Part shown: positions 45,264 to 55,103 of the stretch, in pieces
How positions within the stretch are numbered: position 1 is the stretch's first letter
Layout of the letters: every line of letters begins with the position of its first letter
Origin: Comamonas avium
Lineage (GTDB): Bacteria; Pseudomonadota; Gammaproteobacteria; Burkholderiales; Burkholderiaceae_C
Length of the DNA: 64,000 nt
NCBI RefSeq assembly: GCF_014836675.1
Contig: NZ_JACSQK010000004.1
Span: forward strand, 310,001-374,000
Reading direction: 5' to 3'
Translations under genes and position numbers: made by a program
The notes under the pieces: model-generated
The model's input: only the letters and a program-made list of their open reading frames with translations
The model's database searches: none
Told to the model about the DNA's origin: nothing

Positions 45264-46508
45264 CTAGATTCGCTTGAAAATCAGCGAGCCATTGGTTCCG
45301 CCAAAGCCAAAATTGTTCTTCAGCGCGATGTCGATCTTGGCATCACGTGCCACGTTGGCACAGTAATCCAAATCACAACCTGGGTCTTGATTGAGCAAGT
45401 TGATGGTGGGAGGGATCTTCTGATCATGAATAGCCATGACCGTAAAAATACTCTCAATTCCACCTGCACCACCCAGCAAGTGACCAGTCATGGACTTGGT
45501 TGAGCTCACTACCGTTTTATAGGCAGCGTCACCCAATGCAGCCTTGATGGCGTTGCTTTCGTTCTGGTCACCCAAAGGTGTCGATGTGCCGTGTGCATTC
45601 AGATAATTAATCTGATCTGCGTTCACGCCAGCATTGCGCATGGCATTCAACATGGCACGGCGTGGGCCATCCATATTGGGTGCAGTCATGTGCCCAGCAT
45701 CAGCACTCATTCCGTAGCCTGCCAACTCTGCGTAAATCTTGGCGCCGCGTGCCTTGGCATGTTCGTACTCTTCAAGCACCATCACGCCTGCACCTTCGCC
45801 CAGTACAAAGCCATCGCGATCACGATCCCAAGGGCGCGATGCAGCCTTAGGGTCGTCATTGCGTGTCGACAATGCGCGCATGGCAGCAAAACCACCAACA
45901 CCCAAAGGTGAAACGGTCGATTCAGTGCCTCCAGCAACGACGATGTCGGCGTCACCATATTCAATCATGCGCCCAGCTTCACCAATGCAGTGCAAGCCGG
46001 TAGTACAAGCAGTCACGACCGAAAGGTTCGGACCCTTGAAACCATGGCGCATGGAAACGTGACCAGCCACCATATTAATAATGGAAGCTGGTACGAAAAA
46101 TGGAGTAATGCGGCGGGGGCCGCGATTGGACAGTTCGATCTGGGTGTTCTCGATCAGGGGCAAGCCCCCGATACCAGACCCGATCACGCAACCGATACGG
46201 GTAGCAAGATCATCAGACAAGGCCTCGCCCGAAGGCAGACCTGCGTCTTTGACCGCTTGTTCCGCAGCCGCAATGCCATAGTGAATGAAGGTGTCCATGG
46301 CGCGCGCATCTTTGGCGCTCATGTAATCCTCCACGTTGAATCCCTTGACTTCACCTGCAATCTGGCAGGAAAAATTCGAGGCATCAAACTTGGTGATGCG
46401 GTCAATACCGGACTGGCCGGCCAAAAGATTGGCCCAGGAATCAGCCACCGTGTTACCCACGGGGCTAATACATCCCAGGCCGGTCACGACAACGCGACGA
46501 CGGCTCAT
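45264..46508 (-). CDS. fabF: beta-ketoacyl-ACP synthase II
   Basis: A 414-residue condensing enzyme extending acyl-ACP with malonyl-ACP. The triad is visible: Cys in [13 protein letters not shown], His in [11 protein letters not shown] and His in [16 protein letters not shown]. The start [17 protein letters not shown] is typical. It is the last gene of rpmF-plsX-fabH-fabD-fabG-acpP-fabF on the - strand, 42 bases after acpP, and is followed by a terminator. Confidence 0.98.
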   Translation of the reverse strand: MSRRRVVVTGLGCISPVGNTVADSWANLLAGQSGIDRITKFDASNFSCQIAGEVKGFNVEDYMSAKDARAMDTFIHYGIAAAEQAVKDAGLPSGEALSDDLATRIGCVIGSGIGGLPLIENTQIELSNRGPRRITPFFVPASIINMVAGHVSMRHGFKGPNLSVVTACTTGLHCIGEAGRMIEYGDADIVVAGGTESTVSPLGVGGFAAMRALSTRNDDPKAASRPWDRDRDGFVLGEGAGVMVLEEYEHAKARGAKIYAELAGYGMSADAGHMTAPNMDGPRRAMLNAMRNAGVNADQINYLNAHGTSTPLGDQNESNAIKAALGDAAYKTVVSSTKSMTGHLLGGAGGIESIFTVMAIHDQKIPPTINLLNQDPGCDLDYCANVARDAKIDIALKNNFGFGGTNGSLIFKRI

Positions 46509-46550
46509 GCGTTCAAACCTTATTCTTATCGCTCGGTGCGTAAAGACCTA

Positions 46551-46826
<276 letters not shown>

Positions 46827-46895
46827 CTAGCCGCTTCAGGGAATCCCCCTTCAATCGGCCTGCCGTCGCGAGGAAACGGCATTCATTTCTTCAAA

Positions 46896-47633
46896 TTACA
46901 TGTACATGCCGCCATTGACATGCAGCTCGTGACCGGTAATGTACCCAGCCCCTTCCGAGGCCAAGAAAGCCACGGCATTTGCAATGTCAGACGGCTGACC
47001 CAATTGGCCCAGCGGAATCTGCGCAGCCAAGGCTGCCTTCTGCTCCTCAGGCAGATCCGCTGTCATATCTGTAGCAATAAACCCAGGAGCCACGCAGTTT
47101 ACAGTAATGCCTCGGCTGCCAAGTTCGCGCGCCAGCGCACGGCTCATGCCGGCAACGCCAGCCTTAGCCGCAGCATAGTTGGCTTGACCGGGGTTGCCCA
47201 TGGCTCCGACCACACTGGTAACACTGATAATGCGCCCAAAACGCTGTTTCATCATGGGACGAATAGCCGCACGGCTGAGTCGGAAAACAGCCTGCAAATT
47301 CGTGTCAATCACCGCAGACCAGTCATCGTCCTTCATGCGCATTGCCAAGGTGTCACGGGTGATGCCCGCATTATTTACCAAGACATGCAGGCCACCTTCG
47401 GACTTCAAGATGCTGTCCATCAAGGCATCTACGCCCGCTGCGTCGTTCACATTCAGATTCACGCCACGCCCCCCCATAGCAGCCAATGCAGCGCTGATAC
47501 GCTGTGCACCGGCATCTGTGGTGGCGGTACCAATCACGGTATAGCCGCGTTCTGCCAGGGTTTGGGCAATCGCGGCACCAATTCCGCGTGTCGCGCCAGT
47601 TACCAGCGCAATTTGTTTCTTTTGTTCGGTCAT
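46896..47633 (-). CDS. fabG: 3-oxoacyl-[ACP] reductase
   Basis: A 245-residue short-chain dehydrogenase that reduces 3-oxoacyl-ACP with NADPH. VTGATRGIGAAIAQTLAERG is the cofactor loop, NNAGITRD and the Tyr-Lys pair of YAAAKAG are present. The start overlaps the fabD stop by four bases. It acts in the elongation cycle with FabD, FabF, FabH and AcpP from the same cluster. Confidence 0.98.
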   Translation of the reverse strand: MTEQKKQIALVTGATRGIGAAIAQTLAERGYTVIGTATTDAGAQRISAALAAMGGRGVNLNVNDAAGVDALMDSILKSEGGLHVLVNNAGITRDTLAMRMKDDDWSAVIDTNLQAVFRLSRAAIRPMMKQRFGRIISVTSVVGAMGNPGQANYAAAKAGVAGMSRALARELGSRGITVNCVAPGFIATDMTADLPEEQKAALAAQIPLGQLGQPSDIANAVAFLASEGAGYITGHELHVNGGMYM

Positions 47634-48574
47634 GCGAGCAATTCTTTCACTTCTACCAAGGTGACGGAGTCGTACATAGGAGCGCCAACCAAATCAGCAT
47701 CAATACGCTTGGTCATTCCCGCCAGCACTTTGCCTGGGCCGCACTCTACCAAATGCGTAATGCCACGGGCCTTCATGGCCTGCACACACTCTACCCAGCG
47801 CACGGGGCCAAAGGCTTGACGATACAGCGCGTCACGAATAGCTGCAGCATCGGTTTGCACCGTCACATCAATATTGTTGATCACAGGGATCTGAGGCACG
47901 CCCAGCTGCAATGCATCCAGCGCGACCTTGAGCTTTTCAGCGGCAGGCTTCATCAGGCTGGAGTGGAAAGGCGCAGACACTGGCAGTGGCAACGCACGCT
48001 TGGCGCCAGCTTCTTTGACTGCAGAACTGGCCGCTTCCACGGCCAGCTTGGAGCCAGCAATGACCGTTTGGCCTGGATCATTAAAGTTCACCGCTTCAAC
48101 CACTTCAGTGCCACCCAGTTGGGCCGTCACCACCGCGCAGACTTCCTTGACTTTGTCTGAGGACAGACCCAGTACAGCAGCCATGGCACCAACACCCACA
48201 GGCACGGCTTCTTGCATGGCAGCAGCGCGCAAGCGCACCAGAGGCGCCGCTTGGGCCAGCGTTAACACCCCGGCGGCTACCAAAGCGCTGTACTCCCCCA
48301 GCGAGTGACCAGCCACGGCATCAGGCATTGCCCCACCTTCAGCCAGCCACACACGCCACGCAGCCACCCCTGCCACCAGCATCACTGGCTGGGTGTTAGT
48401 GGTCAGTGCCAAATCTTCCTTGGGGCCGTTTTTGATCAGCGCACCAATGTCTTCGCCCAGGGCTTGAGAAGCTTCTTGCAGGGTTTGAACCACTGCTGGG
48501 TGATCACCCCAAGCATCCAACATACCGACAGACTGAGAGCCTTGTCCAGGGAAGACGAATGCGAATTTCTTCAT
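47630..48574 (-). CDS. fabD: malonyl CoA-acyl carrier protein transacylase
   Basis: A 314-residue enzyme loading malonyl groups onto AcpP. KFAFVFPGQGSQSVGML opens the protein; the nucleophile is the Ser in GHSLGEYSALV; the catalytic His lies in APFHSSLM. It overlaps fabG by four bases and follows fabH after a 59-base spacer that holds a short copy of the dispersed repeat. Confidence 0.97.
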   Translation of the reverse strand: MKKFAFVFPGQGSQSVGMLDAWGDHPAVVQTLQEASQALGEDIGALIKNGPKEDLALTTNTQPVMLVAGVAAWRVWLAEGGAMPDAVAGHSLGEYSALVAAGVLTLAQAAPLVRLRAAAMQEAVPVGVGAMAAVLGLSSDKVKEVCAVVTAQLGGTEVVEAVNFNDPGQTVIAGSKLAVEAASSAVKEAGAKRALPLPVSAPFHSSLMKPAAEKLKVALDALQLGVPQIPVINNIDVTVQTDAAAIRDALYRQAFGPVRWVECVQAMKARGITHLVECGPGKVLAGMTKRIDADLVGAPMYDSVTLVEVKELLA

Positions 48575-48599
48575 ATCACGGTCACTCGTTATTAAAAAA

Positions 48600-48637
48600 A
48601 CTGGCTCTAGCGCTTATATAAAAACGCTAGCTGCTAC
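48600..48637. repeat. dispersed intergenic repeat, short inverted copy
   Basis: GGCTCTAGCGCTTATAT and, inverted, AGCTAGCGTT flank a short A/T core between fabH and fabD. The family is the same as at 1440-1528, though less well conserved. Confidence 0.4.
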
Positions 48638-49611
48638 ATATTCAGAAGCACGGCACCCCAGGTGAAGCCACCGCCTACACCTTCAAGCATGACGGTGTCG
48701 CCCTTCTTGACTTGACCGTTGCGCACGCCATAGTCCAGAGCCAGAGGAATGGAGGCAGCCGAAGTATTGCCGTGCTGATCCACGGTCACAATTACTTTGT
48801 CCATCGACAGCTTCAACTTGCGAGCAGTACTTTGCATGATGCGAATGTTTGCCTGATGCGGGATCAGCCAATCAATATCCGCCTCGGTTTTACCTGCCTT
48901 GGCCAGAGCAGCATGCGCGGCCTTCTCAAGCACGCCCACCGCCAGCTTGAACACCGCCTGACCGTCCATGGTCAACAAAGGCGAACCCAAGACTTCACCG
49001 CCAGAGACATGTCCCGGCACGCACAAGATGCCGACATGACGGCCATCTGCATGCAAATCACACGCCAAAATTCCCGGCTCTTCCGAGGCTTCGAGCACTA
49101 CAGCGCCAGCACCATCACCAAACAGGACACAGGTGGTGCGATCATTGAAATCCAGAATACGGCTAAATACCTCGGCACCCACCACCAGCGCGCGACTTGC
49201 CGCGCCCGAGCGAATCATTGAGTCCGCCACTGTCAGCGCATAGACAAAGCCACTGCACACTGCCTGCACATCAAAGGCAGGACAGCCATGGACACCCAAT
49301 TTGTTTTGCAAAATGCAGGCCGTCGACGGAAAGACCATATCCGGCGTCGACGTTGCCACGATGATCAGATCGATATCTGCCGCGGTCACTCCCGCTGCCT
49401 CAATGGCTTTGCGCGAGGCTTCCAGCGCCAGGTCACTGCTGTTTGTGTGCGCATCCGCAAAGTGGCGGGCCTCAATGCCTGTGCGCTCCACAATCCATTC
49501 GTGGGAAGTTTCAACCCCACGCTCGGCCAGCTCTGCTGCCAGATCGTGGTTGGTCAATCGACGTTCAGGCAAATAGCTGCCTGTGCCTGTAATGCGTGCG
49601 TAGCGTGTCAT
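48634..49611 (-). CDS. fabH: beta-ketoacyl-ACP synthase III
   Basis: A 325-residue enzyme that starts fatty acid synthesis by condensing acetyl-CoA with malonyl-ACP. The catalytic Cys is in [14 protein letters not shown], the His in [11 protein letters not shown] and the Asn in [12 protein letters not shown]. It lies six bases after plsX. Normal length; no unusual features. Confidence 0.98.
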   Translation of the reverse strand: MTRYARITGTGSYLPERRLTNHDLAAELAERGVETSHEWIVERTGIEARHFADAHTNSSDLALEASRKAIEAAGVTAADIDLIIVATSTPDMVFPSTACILQNKLGVHGCPAFDVQAVCSGFVYALTVADSMIRSGAASRALVVGAEVFSRILDFNDRTTCVLFGDGAGAVVLEASEEPGILACDLHADGRHVGILCVPGHVSGGEVLGSPLLTMDGQAVFKLAVGVLEKAAHAALAKAGKTEADIDWLIPHQANIRIMQSTARKLKLSMDKVIVTVDQHGNTSAASIPLALDYGVRNGQVKKGDTVMLEGVGGGFTWGAVLLNM

Positions 49612-49617
49612 GTAGTC

Positions 49618-50670
49618 TCAAGCCGCCGTGGCACCACCGGTGGAAGTACTGTCAGCAGCCACCAGCAAAGTGGCCGCCTGAGCAATTCGCCCCTGCACAC
49701 GGTCTAGAAGGTTATTTCGGGCTGCATCATAAGCGCGGTTCAGGGCGTGCTCGTAACCAGTGGCATCTGCAGAGCCATGACTCTTGAACACCAAACCACG
49801 CAAACCCAGCAAGGCTGCACCGTTATAACGGCGATGATCCATACGACTCATTAGCGCTTTAAGCACTGGATAAGCCAAAATGGCTGCAAATTTAGTGAAG
49901 ATGTTGCGTTTGAACTCGGTTTTCAATCCACCGACAATCATTGAAGCTACGCCCTCTGAGGCCTTGAGCGCCACGTTGCCCACGAAACCATCGCACACGA
50001 CGATGTCAACGCGCCCCTTGAAAATATCATTGCCTTCAACATTGCCCACAAAGCGTATGGCATTCGAGTCACCGGCCTGGCGCAGCAACTCGCCCGTGCG
50101 CTTGATCACTTCGCTGCCTTTGATGGCTTCTTCGCCAATATTGAGCAAGCCCACCGAAGGTTCTGCGTTATGGGCATCCAGCGAAGTCACCAAGGCTGAA
50201 CCCATCACCGCGAACTGCAGCAAATGTTCAGGCTGGCAATCTACATTGGCACCCAAATCCAGCACCGTGGTCGCGCCGCCTTGATCATTGGGCAATTGCG
50301 AGGCAATCGCCGGGCGATCAATACCATCCATGGTCTTCAACAAATAGCGCGAGACAGCCATCAAAGCGCCGGTATTACCCGCCGACACTGCCGCCTGCGC
50401 CTTGCCATCTTTAACCTGCTGAATAGCCACACGCATCGAAGAGTTTTTCTTGCGACGCAAAGCCACTTCCACAGGGTCGTCCATGGTGACCACTTCCAAA
50501 GCATGCACCACTTCAGCACGCTCATGCGTCTGCCAGTTCACAAAAGCCTCTGGCAGGCCTACCAGCAACAACCGGGCATCCGGGTGGGTAGAAAGAAATT
50601 GGCGACACGCAGGGAACGTGACACCGGGGCCATGGTCGCCCCCCATGCAATCAACTGCCAGTGTGATCAT
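49618..50670 (-). CDS. plsX: phosphate acyltransferase
   Basis: A 350-residue enzyme that converts acyl-ACP to acyl phosphate for phospholipid synthesis. [16 protein letters not shown] is the N-terminal signature, and [13 protein letters not shown] and [15 protein letters not shown] are conserved blocks. It lies between rpmF and fabH. A terminator sits between rpmF and plsX, so expression of the fab genes probably uses readthrough or an internal promoter. Confidence 0.97.
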   Translation of the reverse strand: MITLAVDCMGGDHGPGVTFPACRQFLSTHPDARLLLVGLPEAFVNWQTHERAEVVHALEVVTMDDPVEVALRRKKNSSMRVAIQQVKDGKAQAAVSAGNTGALMAVSRYLLKTMDGIDRPAIASQLPNDQGGATTVLDLGANVDCQPEHLLQFAVMGSALVTSLDAHNAEPSVGLLNIGEEAIKGSEVIKRTGELLRQAGDSNAIRFVGNVEGNDIFKGRVDIVVCDGFVGNVALKASEGVASMIVGGLKTEFKRNIFTKFAAILAYPVLKALMSRMDHRRYNGAALLGLRGLVFKSHGSADATGYEHALNRAYDAARNNLLDRVQGRIAQAATLLVAADSTSTGGATAA

Positions 50671-50719
50671 GAATGACTTACCGGTCCGCTGCAGACCAAA
50701 AAACTGGAAAAAGCAGCAT

Positions 50720-50762
50720 TAAAAAAACAAAAGCCCGAGCTACAAGACTAGTAGCTACGGGC
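50720..50762 (-). terminator. intrinsic terminator of rpmF
   Basis: On the - strand: GCCCG-T-AGCTAC, loop, GTAGCTCGGGC, then TTTTGTTTTTTT. The stem includes AGCTAC arms like those of the dispersed repeat, so the terminator may have been built from it. Confidence 0.85.
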
Positions 50763-50782
50763 CTTAAGTCAGTTGAAGCTGA

Positions 50783-50965
50783 TTAAGCTTCAGACTTGTT
50801 CTTCAGCACCTGGCGACCACGGTATACACCGTTGGGGCTGATGTGGTGACGCAGGTGAACTTCGCCAGAAGTGGCTTCCACAGCGATTCCGGGCACATTC
50901 AGTGCATTGTGCGAACGGTGCATACCGCGCTTGGAAGGAGATTTTTTGTTTTGCTGAACAGCCAT
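50783..50965 (-). CDS. rpmF: 50S ribosomal protein bL32
   Basis: A 60-residue basic protein: [20 protein letters not shown] is typical for bL32, and [15 protein letters not shown] forms the C-terminal part. The zinc cysteines of some L32 proteins are absent, so it is the Cys-free form. It leads the plsX-fab cluster on the - strand and has a strong -10 box upstream. Confidence 0.97.
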   Translation of the reverse strand: MAVQQNKKSPSKRGMHRSHNALNVPGIAVEATSGEVHLRHHISPNGVYRGRQVLKNKSEA

Positions 50966-51024
50966 GATGGCTCCTGAGTCTTAAAAGGGTTGGTAAAAAC
51001 GCGATCAGCCCATTAAAGACACGA

Positions 51025-51053
51025 GGGGGTTTCGCGTGAAGCCCCCGATTATA
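51025..51053 (-). promoter_or_regulatory. candidate rpmF promoter with hairpin at the start site
   Basis: A perfect TATAAT on the - strand (51048-51053) with no clear -35. Just downstream, GGGGG-C-TT...AA-A-CCCCC (51046-51025) overlaps the predicted start near 51041. The remainder of the 253-base gap to yceD holds one further hairpin (GTGTGTGC/GCACACAC, 51140-51171) and no gene. Confidence 0.45.
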
Positions 51054-51218
51054 ACGCAAACTGTGAAAACAAAGAGAACCGCGCCCAACTCACTGGAATC
51101 AGCCCTGCTTGCTCAGAATGAGCGCCGTGTCTTTTCAAGGTGTGTGCAATACAGCTGCCCGTAGCACACACGCCTCAAGCCACCCAGAAGATGGCTTGCA
51201 ACTAATCACTGATGGAAA

Positions 51219-51770
51219 TCAATCTTGGCCTGCATTCTTGCGCAGCCCGGCCAACACTGCAAACGGATTGGGTTTTTCCGTACTGGCTTCTTCGAAATCA
51301 TCGTCACTTGAGGCCATGGGCATGACCTCAGGACACTCATCGTGCATAGGCACCAAAGGCAGCTCCATCAGCAACTCGTCTTCAATCAGCGCACGCGCAT
51401 TGAAGTCTTTGCTCATGGCCAACAAATCCTCTTCAGCCTCATCATCCATCGCTTCTGCTGCAGCCTCATCCTTCACAAAGCGGAAGGAACGGTCTACATA
51501 CAACGCGATGTCTGCCATGTTCAAACAGCGCTGGCAGGTCATCGGCACATGACCTTCAGCTTGCACATGCAGCCAGTTGTGGCCTGCGCCACCGGTTTCA
51601 GGTACGTGCTCGCCTTGCGCAGACCAAACCACAGCCATACCTTCGGAAGGGGCTTGTGCTTCTTGCTGCAGACGCTCAAATGCAGATAACGGGTCTTGTC
51701 CCTCAATGAGTGCGCCTGCCTTAGCAAACGCGGCTACATCAAGGTGATCCAGAGAAAAATCCTTGCTCAT
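51219..51770 (-). CDS. yceD: DUF177/YceD family protein
   Basis: A 183-residue acidic protein with the YceD core VPMTCQRCLNMADIALYVDR, including a CxxC pair, and a central EDDL-type acidic stretch. The family is nearly always next to rpmF and has been connected with 23S rRNA accumulation in plants and bacteria. The ATG at 51770 begins MSKDFSLDHLDVAAFAK; a longer frame overlaps the divergent maf gene and is rejected. The maf start lies 26 bases away on the other strand. Confidence 0.9.
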   Translation of the reverse strand: MSKDFSLDHLDVAAFAKAGALIEGQDPLSAFERLQQEAQAPSEGMAVVWSAQGEHVPETGGAGHNWLHVQAEGHVPMTCQRCLNMADIALYVDRSFRFVKDEAAAEAMDDEAEEDLLAMSKDFNARALIEDELLMELPLVPMHDECPEVMPMASSDDDFEEASTEKPNPFAVLAGLRKNAGQD

Positions 51771-51795
51771 GGCGGCAGTGTAAGAGAATCCCAGC

Positions 51796-52395
51796 ATGCT
51801 TGAATCAGTCACTCCACAGCGCCCCTTGATTCTGGGGTCAACCTCCCGCTACCGCCGTGAATTGGTGGAACGTTTGAACCTGCCCTTCACCACCGCCGCC
51901 CCTGACGTGGATGAAACCCCCGCACCCGGCGAAGCCCCGGGAGATTTGGCCCTGCGTCTGGCGCTGGCCAAGGCCCACGCCGTAGCCGCACTGCACCCTG
52001 ATGCCATCGTGATCGGCTCTGACCAAGTCTCAGACCTTAACGGCCAGCCCATGGGCAAGCCGCTGGTACACGAGCGGGCTGTTCAACAATTGCGATCGAT
52101 GCGCGGACAGACAGTGATGTTCCACACCGCCGTGGCCGTGGTCTGCAAGGCCACAGGCTTTGAGCAGAGCGATATCGCCGTCATCAAAACCGTTTTCCGC
52201 GATCTGACGGACGATGAAATTGAACGTTATTTACGCGCTGAGCAGCCTTACGACTGTGCAGGCAGCGCCAAGAGCGAAGGCTTGGGCATCAGTTTGCTGG
52301 ATGCCATCCACAGCGATGACCCTACTGCATTGATTGGCCTGCCCATGATTCGCACCTGCCGCATGGTGCGTGCCGCCGGGATTCAACTGCCATGA
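51796..52395 (+). CDS. Maf-family nucleotide pyrophosphatase (YceF type)
   Basis: A 199-residue protein that hydrolyses non-canonical or modified nucleoside triphosphates to monophosphates; the YceF subgroup prefers 7-methyl-GTP. LILGSTSRYRRELVERLNLP is the N-terminal motif and IVIGSDQVSDLNGQPMGKP holds the catalytic Asp. The neighbourhood with yceD and rpmF supports the YceF type. Its stop overlaps the next start as ATGA. Confidence 0.93.
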   Translation: MLESVTPQRPLILGSTSRYRRELVERLNLPFTTAAPDVDETPAPGEAPGDLALRLALAKAHAVAALHPDAIVIGSDQVSDLNGQPMGKPLVHERAVQQLRSMRGQTVMFHTAVAVVCKATGFEQSDIAVIKTVFRDLTDDEIERYLRAEQPYDCAGSAKSEGLGISLLDAIHSDDPTALIGLPMIRTCRMVRAAGIQLP

Positions 52396-53165
52396 GCGCA
52401 AAAGGCAAACTATATTTAGTGCCCGCCCCACTGGACTTTGGCTGCGCCACCCAATCGCCCATCACCGATGTGCTGCCTGAACTGACGCTGCGCACCGCTG
52501 CACGCCTGCAGCACTGGGTGTGCGAGAACGCAAAGAGTACGCGCGCGTATCTCAAGCGTGTTGACGAGCACGTGCCACTGGCCGTACCCATTCAGCAGAT
52601 GCAGCTGCAAGAGCTACCCCGTGAAGCCCATAAAAAAGGGGACCACGGCGGCAAAGGCGCTGCCGTATTTGATGCCAAGGCGCTACTGGCTGCGGCACTG
52701 GCAGGCCATGACATGGGCCTGGCGAGCGAAGCGGGTATGCCTGCGGTGGCCGACCCCGGCAGCTCCATCGTGCGTGCTGCGCACGATGCAGGTATTGCCG
52801 TCATCCCACTGGTTGGCCCGGTCTCACTGCTGATGACTTTGGCTGCCAGCGGCCTCAACGGCCAAAATTTTGCTTTTGTGGGCTACTTACCGCAAGACGC
52901 AGCGCAGCGCATACAGCGCATCAAAGAGCTCGAGCAACTGGCGCAGCGCCACAACCAGGCCCAGCTTTTTATTGAGACGCCCTACCGCAACGCTGCTCTG
53001 TGGCAGGCATTGCTGCACAGCCTGCAACCCGCAACGCGCATCGCCATGGCCAGCGGCTTGACGCTGGAGAACGCCAGCATTCAAAGCCGCAGCGCCAAAG
53101 ACTGGAAGAAGCTGGGTACAGAACCCGACAACCGCACCCCCGTAGTGTTTGCCATCGGCCAATAA
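52392..53165 (+). CDS. SAM-dependent methyltransferase, tetrapyrrole-methylase/RsmI-like
   Basis: A 257-residue protein of the tetrapyrrole methylase fold. KLYLVPAPLDFG replaces the LYLVATPIGN of RsmI; DMGLASEAGMPAVADPGSSI matches the RsmI motif with SEAG for SDAG; PLVGPVSLLMTLAASGLNGQ is the second. The C-terminal helical domain of RsmI is missing. It is probably a paralogue with a different RNA or small-molecule target. It overlaps maf by four bases, and a long hairpin follows. Confidence 0.85.
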   Translation: MSAKGKLYLVPAPLDFGCATQSPITDVLPELTLRTAARLQHWVCENAKSTRAYLKRVDEHVPLAVPIQQMQLQELPREAHKKGDHGGKGAAVFDAKALLAAALAGHDMGLASEAGMPAVADPGSSIVRAAHDAGIAVIPLVGPVSLLMTLAASGLNGQNFAFVGYLPQDAAQRIQRIKELEQLAQRHNQAQLFIETPYRNAALWQALLHSLQPATRIAMASGLTLENASIQSRSAKDWKKLGTEPDNRTPVVFAIGQ

Positions 53166-53177
53166 GCAAAAAATCAC

Positions 53178-53267
53178 AAAAAAAGAGCGCCTTGCGCTTG
53201 ATTCATCAGGAGTTCAGATACAAAAGTATCTGAAATTCAAGATGGATCAGCGCAAGACGCTCTTTTA
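53178..53267. terminator. long imperfect hairpin between convergent genes
   Basis: An inverted repeat with arms of about 43 bases. The outer part AAAGAGCG...CGCTCTTT, then CTTGCGC...GCGCAAG, TGAT...ATCA and CATC...GATG, and the inner GTTCAGATAC-AAAA-GTATCTGAA pair with few mismatches. A and T tracts at the two ends make it a bidirectional terminator for the methyltransferase and sppA. The length is much more than a terminator needs, suggesting a palindromic element. Confidence 0.8.
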
Positions 53268-53291
53268 ATTGACAGCTGCTAGCGTCAATAA

Positions 53292-54332
53292 TTAACGAAT
53301 GGCAGGCAACATGCCGTGCATAGCATCTACCGCACCGCCACCAATGGCGGCGCCAAAACGCTTGGCAAAGCGCTCCGCCATGTTTTCGCTGCGCGTGTAA
53401 TCAATCACCTCTTCGGCCTGCACCACATCGCGCGCCACGCTGTCCAAGGTACCAAATTTATCAGCCAAGCCCAACTCCACGGCTTGCTGCCCCGTCCAGA
53501 ACAAGCCGCTGAAAGTGTCAGCATTCTCTTTTAAACGCTCACCACGGCCAGCGCGCACTACGTCAATGAACTGCTGGTGAATCTGGTTCAACATGGTCTG
53601 CGCGTGGGCACGCTGCCCCTCTTCCAGCGGACTGAACGGATCCAGCATGCCCTTGTTTGCGCCCGCAGTCAGCAGGCGGCGCTCCACACCCAGTTTTTCC
53701 ATGGTGCCGGTAAAGCCAAACCCGTCCATGAGCACGCCAATGCTGCCAACGATGCTGGCCTTGTCGACAAAAATCTCGTCCGCAGCCGCGGCAATGTAGT
53801 ACGCAGCAGAAGCACAGGTTTCTTCAACTACTGCGTAAATCGGTTTTTGATACTGGGCCTTCAAGCGCACGATTTCATCGTTGATCATGCCCGCCTGCAC
53901 AGGGCTGCCCCCGGGCGAATTGATCAACAGCACCAAGGCGCGTGAACCTGGATCTTCCATGGCACTGCGCATGGCCGCAATCACAAACTCTGCACTGGCG
54001 TTGGCGTCCCCGGCAATCGCGCCTTTGATATCAACCACCGCAGTGTGCGGCCCGCTGGTGGCTGAACTGGCACTGTCGCGCCCCATCCACCACAAGCCAG
54101 CCACGATCAAGCTCACCCATACAAACCGCCAAAAAATGCGCCAGCGACGCGCCGAACGCTGCTCGTTCACTGTGGCGAACACCAGACGCTCCAGCACATC
54201 GCGCTCCCAGCCTGCAGCAGCGGGCTTGGCAGCATTGGGGGCTCCAGAAGCGGCACGCGCCCACAAGTCTTGGCCCGGCAGCGGCTCTGAGCCAGCGGCA
54301 CCCTGATTGTCAGGAGTGGAATGGGGGTTCAT
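53292..54332 (-). CDS. sppA: S49 family peptidase (signal peptide peptidase SppA-like)
   Basis: A 346-residue membrane protease of the short SppA/SohB type. One membrane helix (WRIFWRFVWVSLIVAGLWWM), then the protease domain: VLLINSPGGSPVQAGMI, the presumed nucleophile region ETCASAAYYIAAAADEIFVD and KASIVGSIGVLMDGFG. It degrades cleaved signal peptides using a Ser-Lys dyad; ASAAYY differs from the usual ASGGYY. It converges with the methyltransferase gene. Confidence 0.92.
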   Translation of the reverse strand: MNPHSTPDNQGAAGSEPLPGQDLWARAASGAPNAAKPAAAGWERDVLERLVFATVNEQRSARRWRIFWRFVWVSLIVAGLWWMGRDSASSATSGPHTAVVDIKGAIAGDANASAEFVIAAMRSAMEDPGSRALVLLINSPGGSPVQAGMINDEIVRLKAQYQKPIYAVVEETCASAAYYIAAAADEIFVDKASIVGSIGVLMDGFGFTGTMEKLGVERRLLTAGANKGMLDPFSPLEEGQRAHAQTMLNQIHQQFIDVVRAGRGERLKENADTFSGLFWTGQQAVELGLADKFGTLDSVARDVVQAEEVIDYTRSENMAERFAKRFGAAIGGGAVDAMHGMLPAIR

Positions 54333-54408
54333 AGAAGCTTTACTCTCTCAAAATCAAGCCAGTGCGCCAGTATGCCAGCGGGCCCAGCAATCAACGGTGA
54401 CAAAACCA

Positions 54409-55068
54409 TCAGGCGTTGGTGCGCAACCACTGGTGCAAATCCTCAACATCGCAAGCCACATGCAAAGGCGTACATGCAGCCAGCTCTGCACCAGCATGGG
54501 CGCCATAGGCGACGCCCACACTGGCACAACCGGCGTTTTGTGCCATTTGCAGATCGTGTGTGGTGTCACCAATCATCAGCAGCCGTTCAGGCTGCACACC
54601 CAGCTCAGCCATCAACTCTTGCAGCATCAAAGGATGCGGCTTGCCCGCCGTTTCGTCAGCCGTTCGCGAGCTGTCGAACATGCCTCGCAAATCGACGTGC
54701 TGCAGCGCTTCATTCAAGCCTCTGCGGCTTTTCCCCGTAGCCACCGCCAGCCAATGCCCGCGTTCACGCAAGCCCTCCAGCATGGGAAGCACCCCTTTGA
54801 ACAAGGTAATCAACTCTTGCTGCTTGAGATAGTGATAGCGGTAACGGCTGGCCAAATCGTTGTATTTGTCTTTGGGAACATCAGGCGCCGCATGCGCCAA
54901 GGCTGGCAGCAGCGCCATGCCGATCACATACGAAGCTTGCTCGTCAGTAGGAACTGTCCCCCCAACATCGGCTACTGCCAGCTGAATGCTGCGAGCAATC
55001 GCTGCGGTGGAATCAAACAAAGTGCCATCCCAATCGAAGGCAATCAAGTCAAAGCGTCGCACAGTCAC
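54409..55068 (-). CDS. HAD family hydrolase (phosphoglycolate phosphatase-like)
   Basis: About 219 residues. Motif I LIAFDWDGTLFDS, motif II VATGKS, motif III Lys in ETAGKPHP and motif IV LMIGDTTHDLQMAQNAG are all intact. The cap is of the C1 helical type. It is similar to Gph, but substrates of this group are not predictable. The start is uncertain: GTG at 55068 has GGAAAG nine bases upstream; a TTG at 55101 lies directly after the rluC stop and would suggest coupling. Confidence 0.88.
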   Translation of the reverse strand: MTVRRFDLIAFDWDGTLFDSTAAIARSIQLAVADVGGTVPTDEQASYVIGMALLPALAHAAPDVPKDKYNDLASRYRYHYLKQQELITLFKGVLPMLEGLRERGHWLAVATGKSRRGLNEALQHVDLRGMFDSSRTADETAGKPHPLMLQELMAELGVQPERLLMIGDTTHDLQMAQNAGCASVGVAYGAHAGAELAACTPLHVACDVEDLHQWLRTNA

Positions 55069-55103
55069 GTCAAAAGGCTTTCCAAGTAAAAGAGAGTGCA
55101 ACT

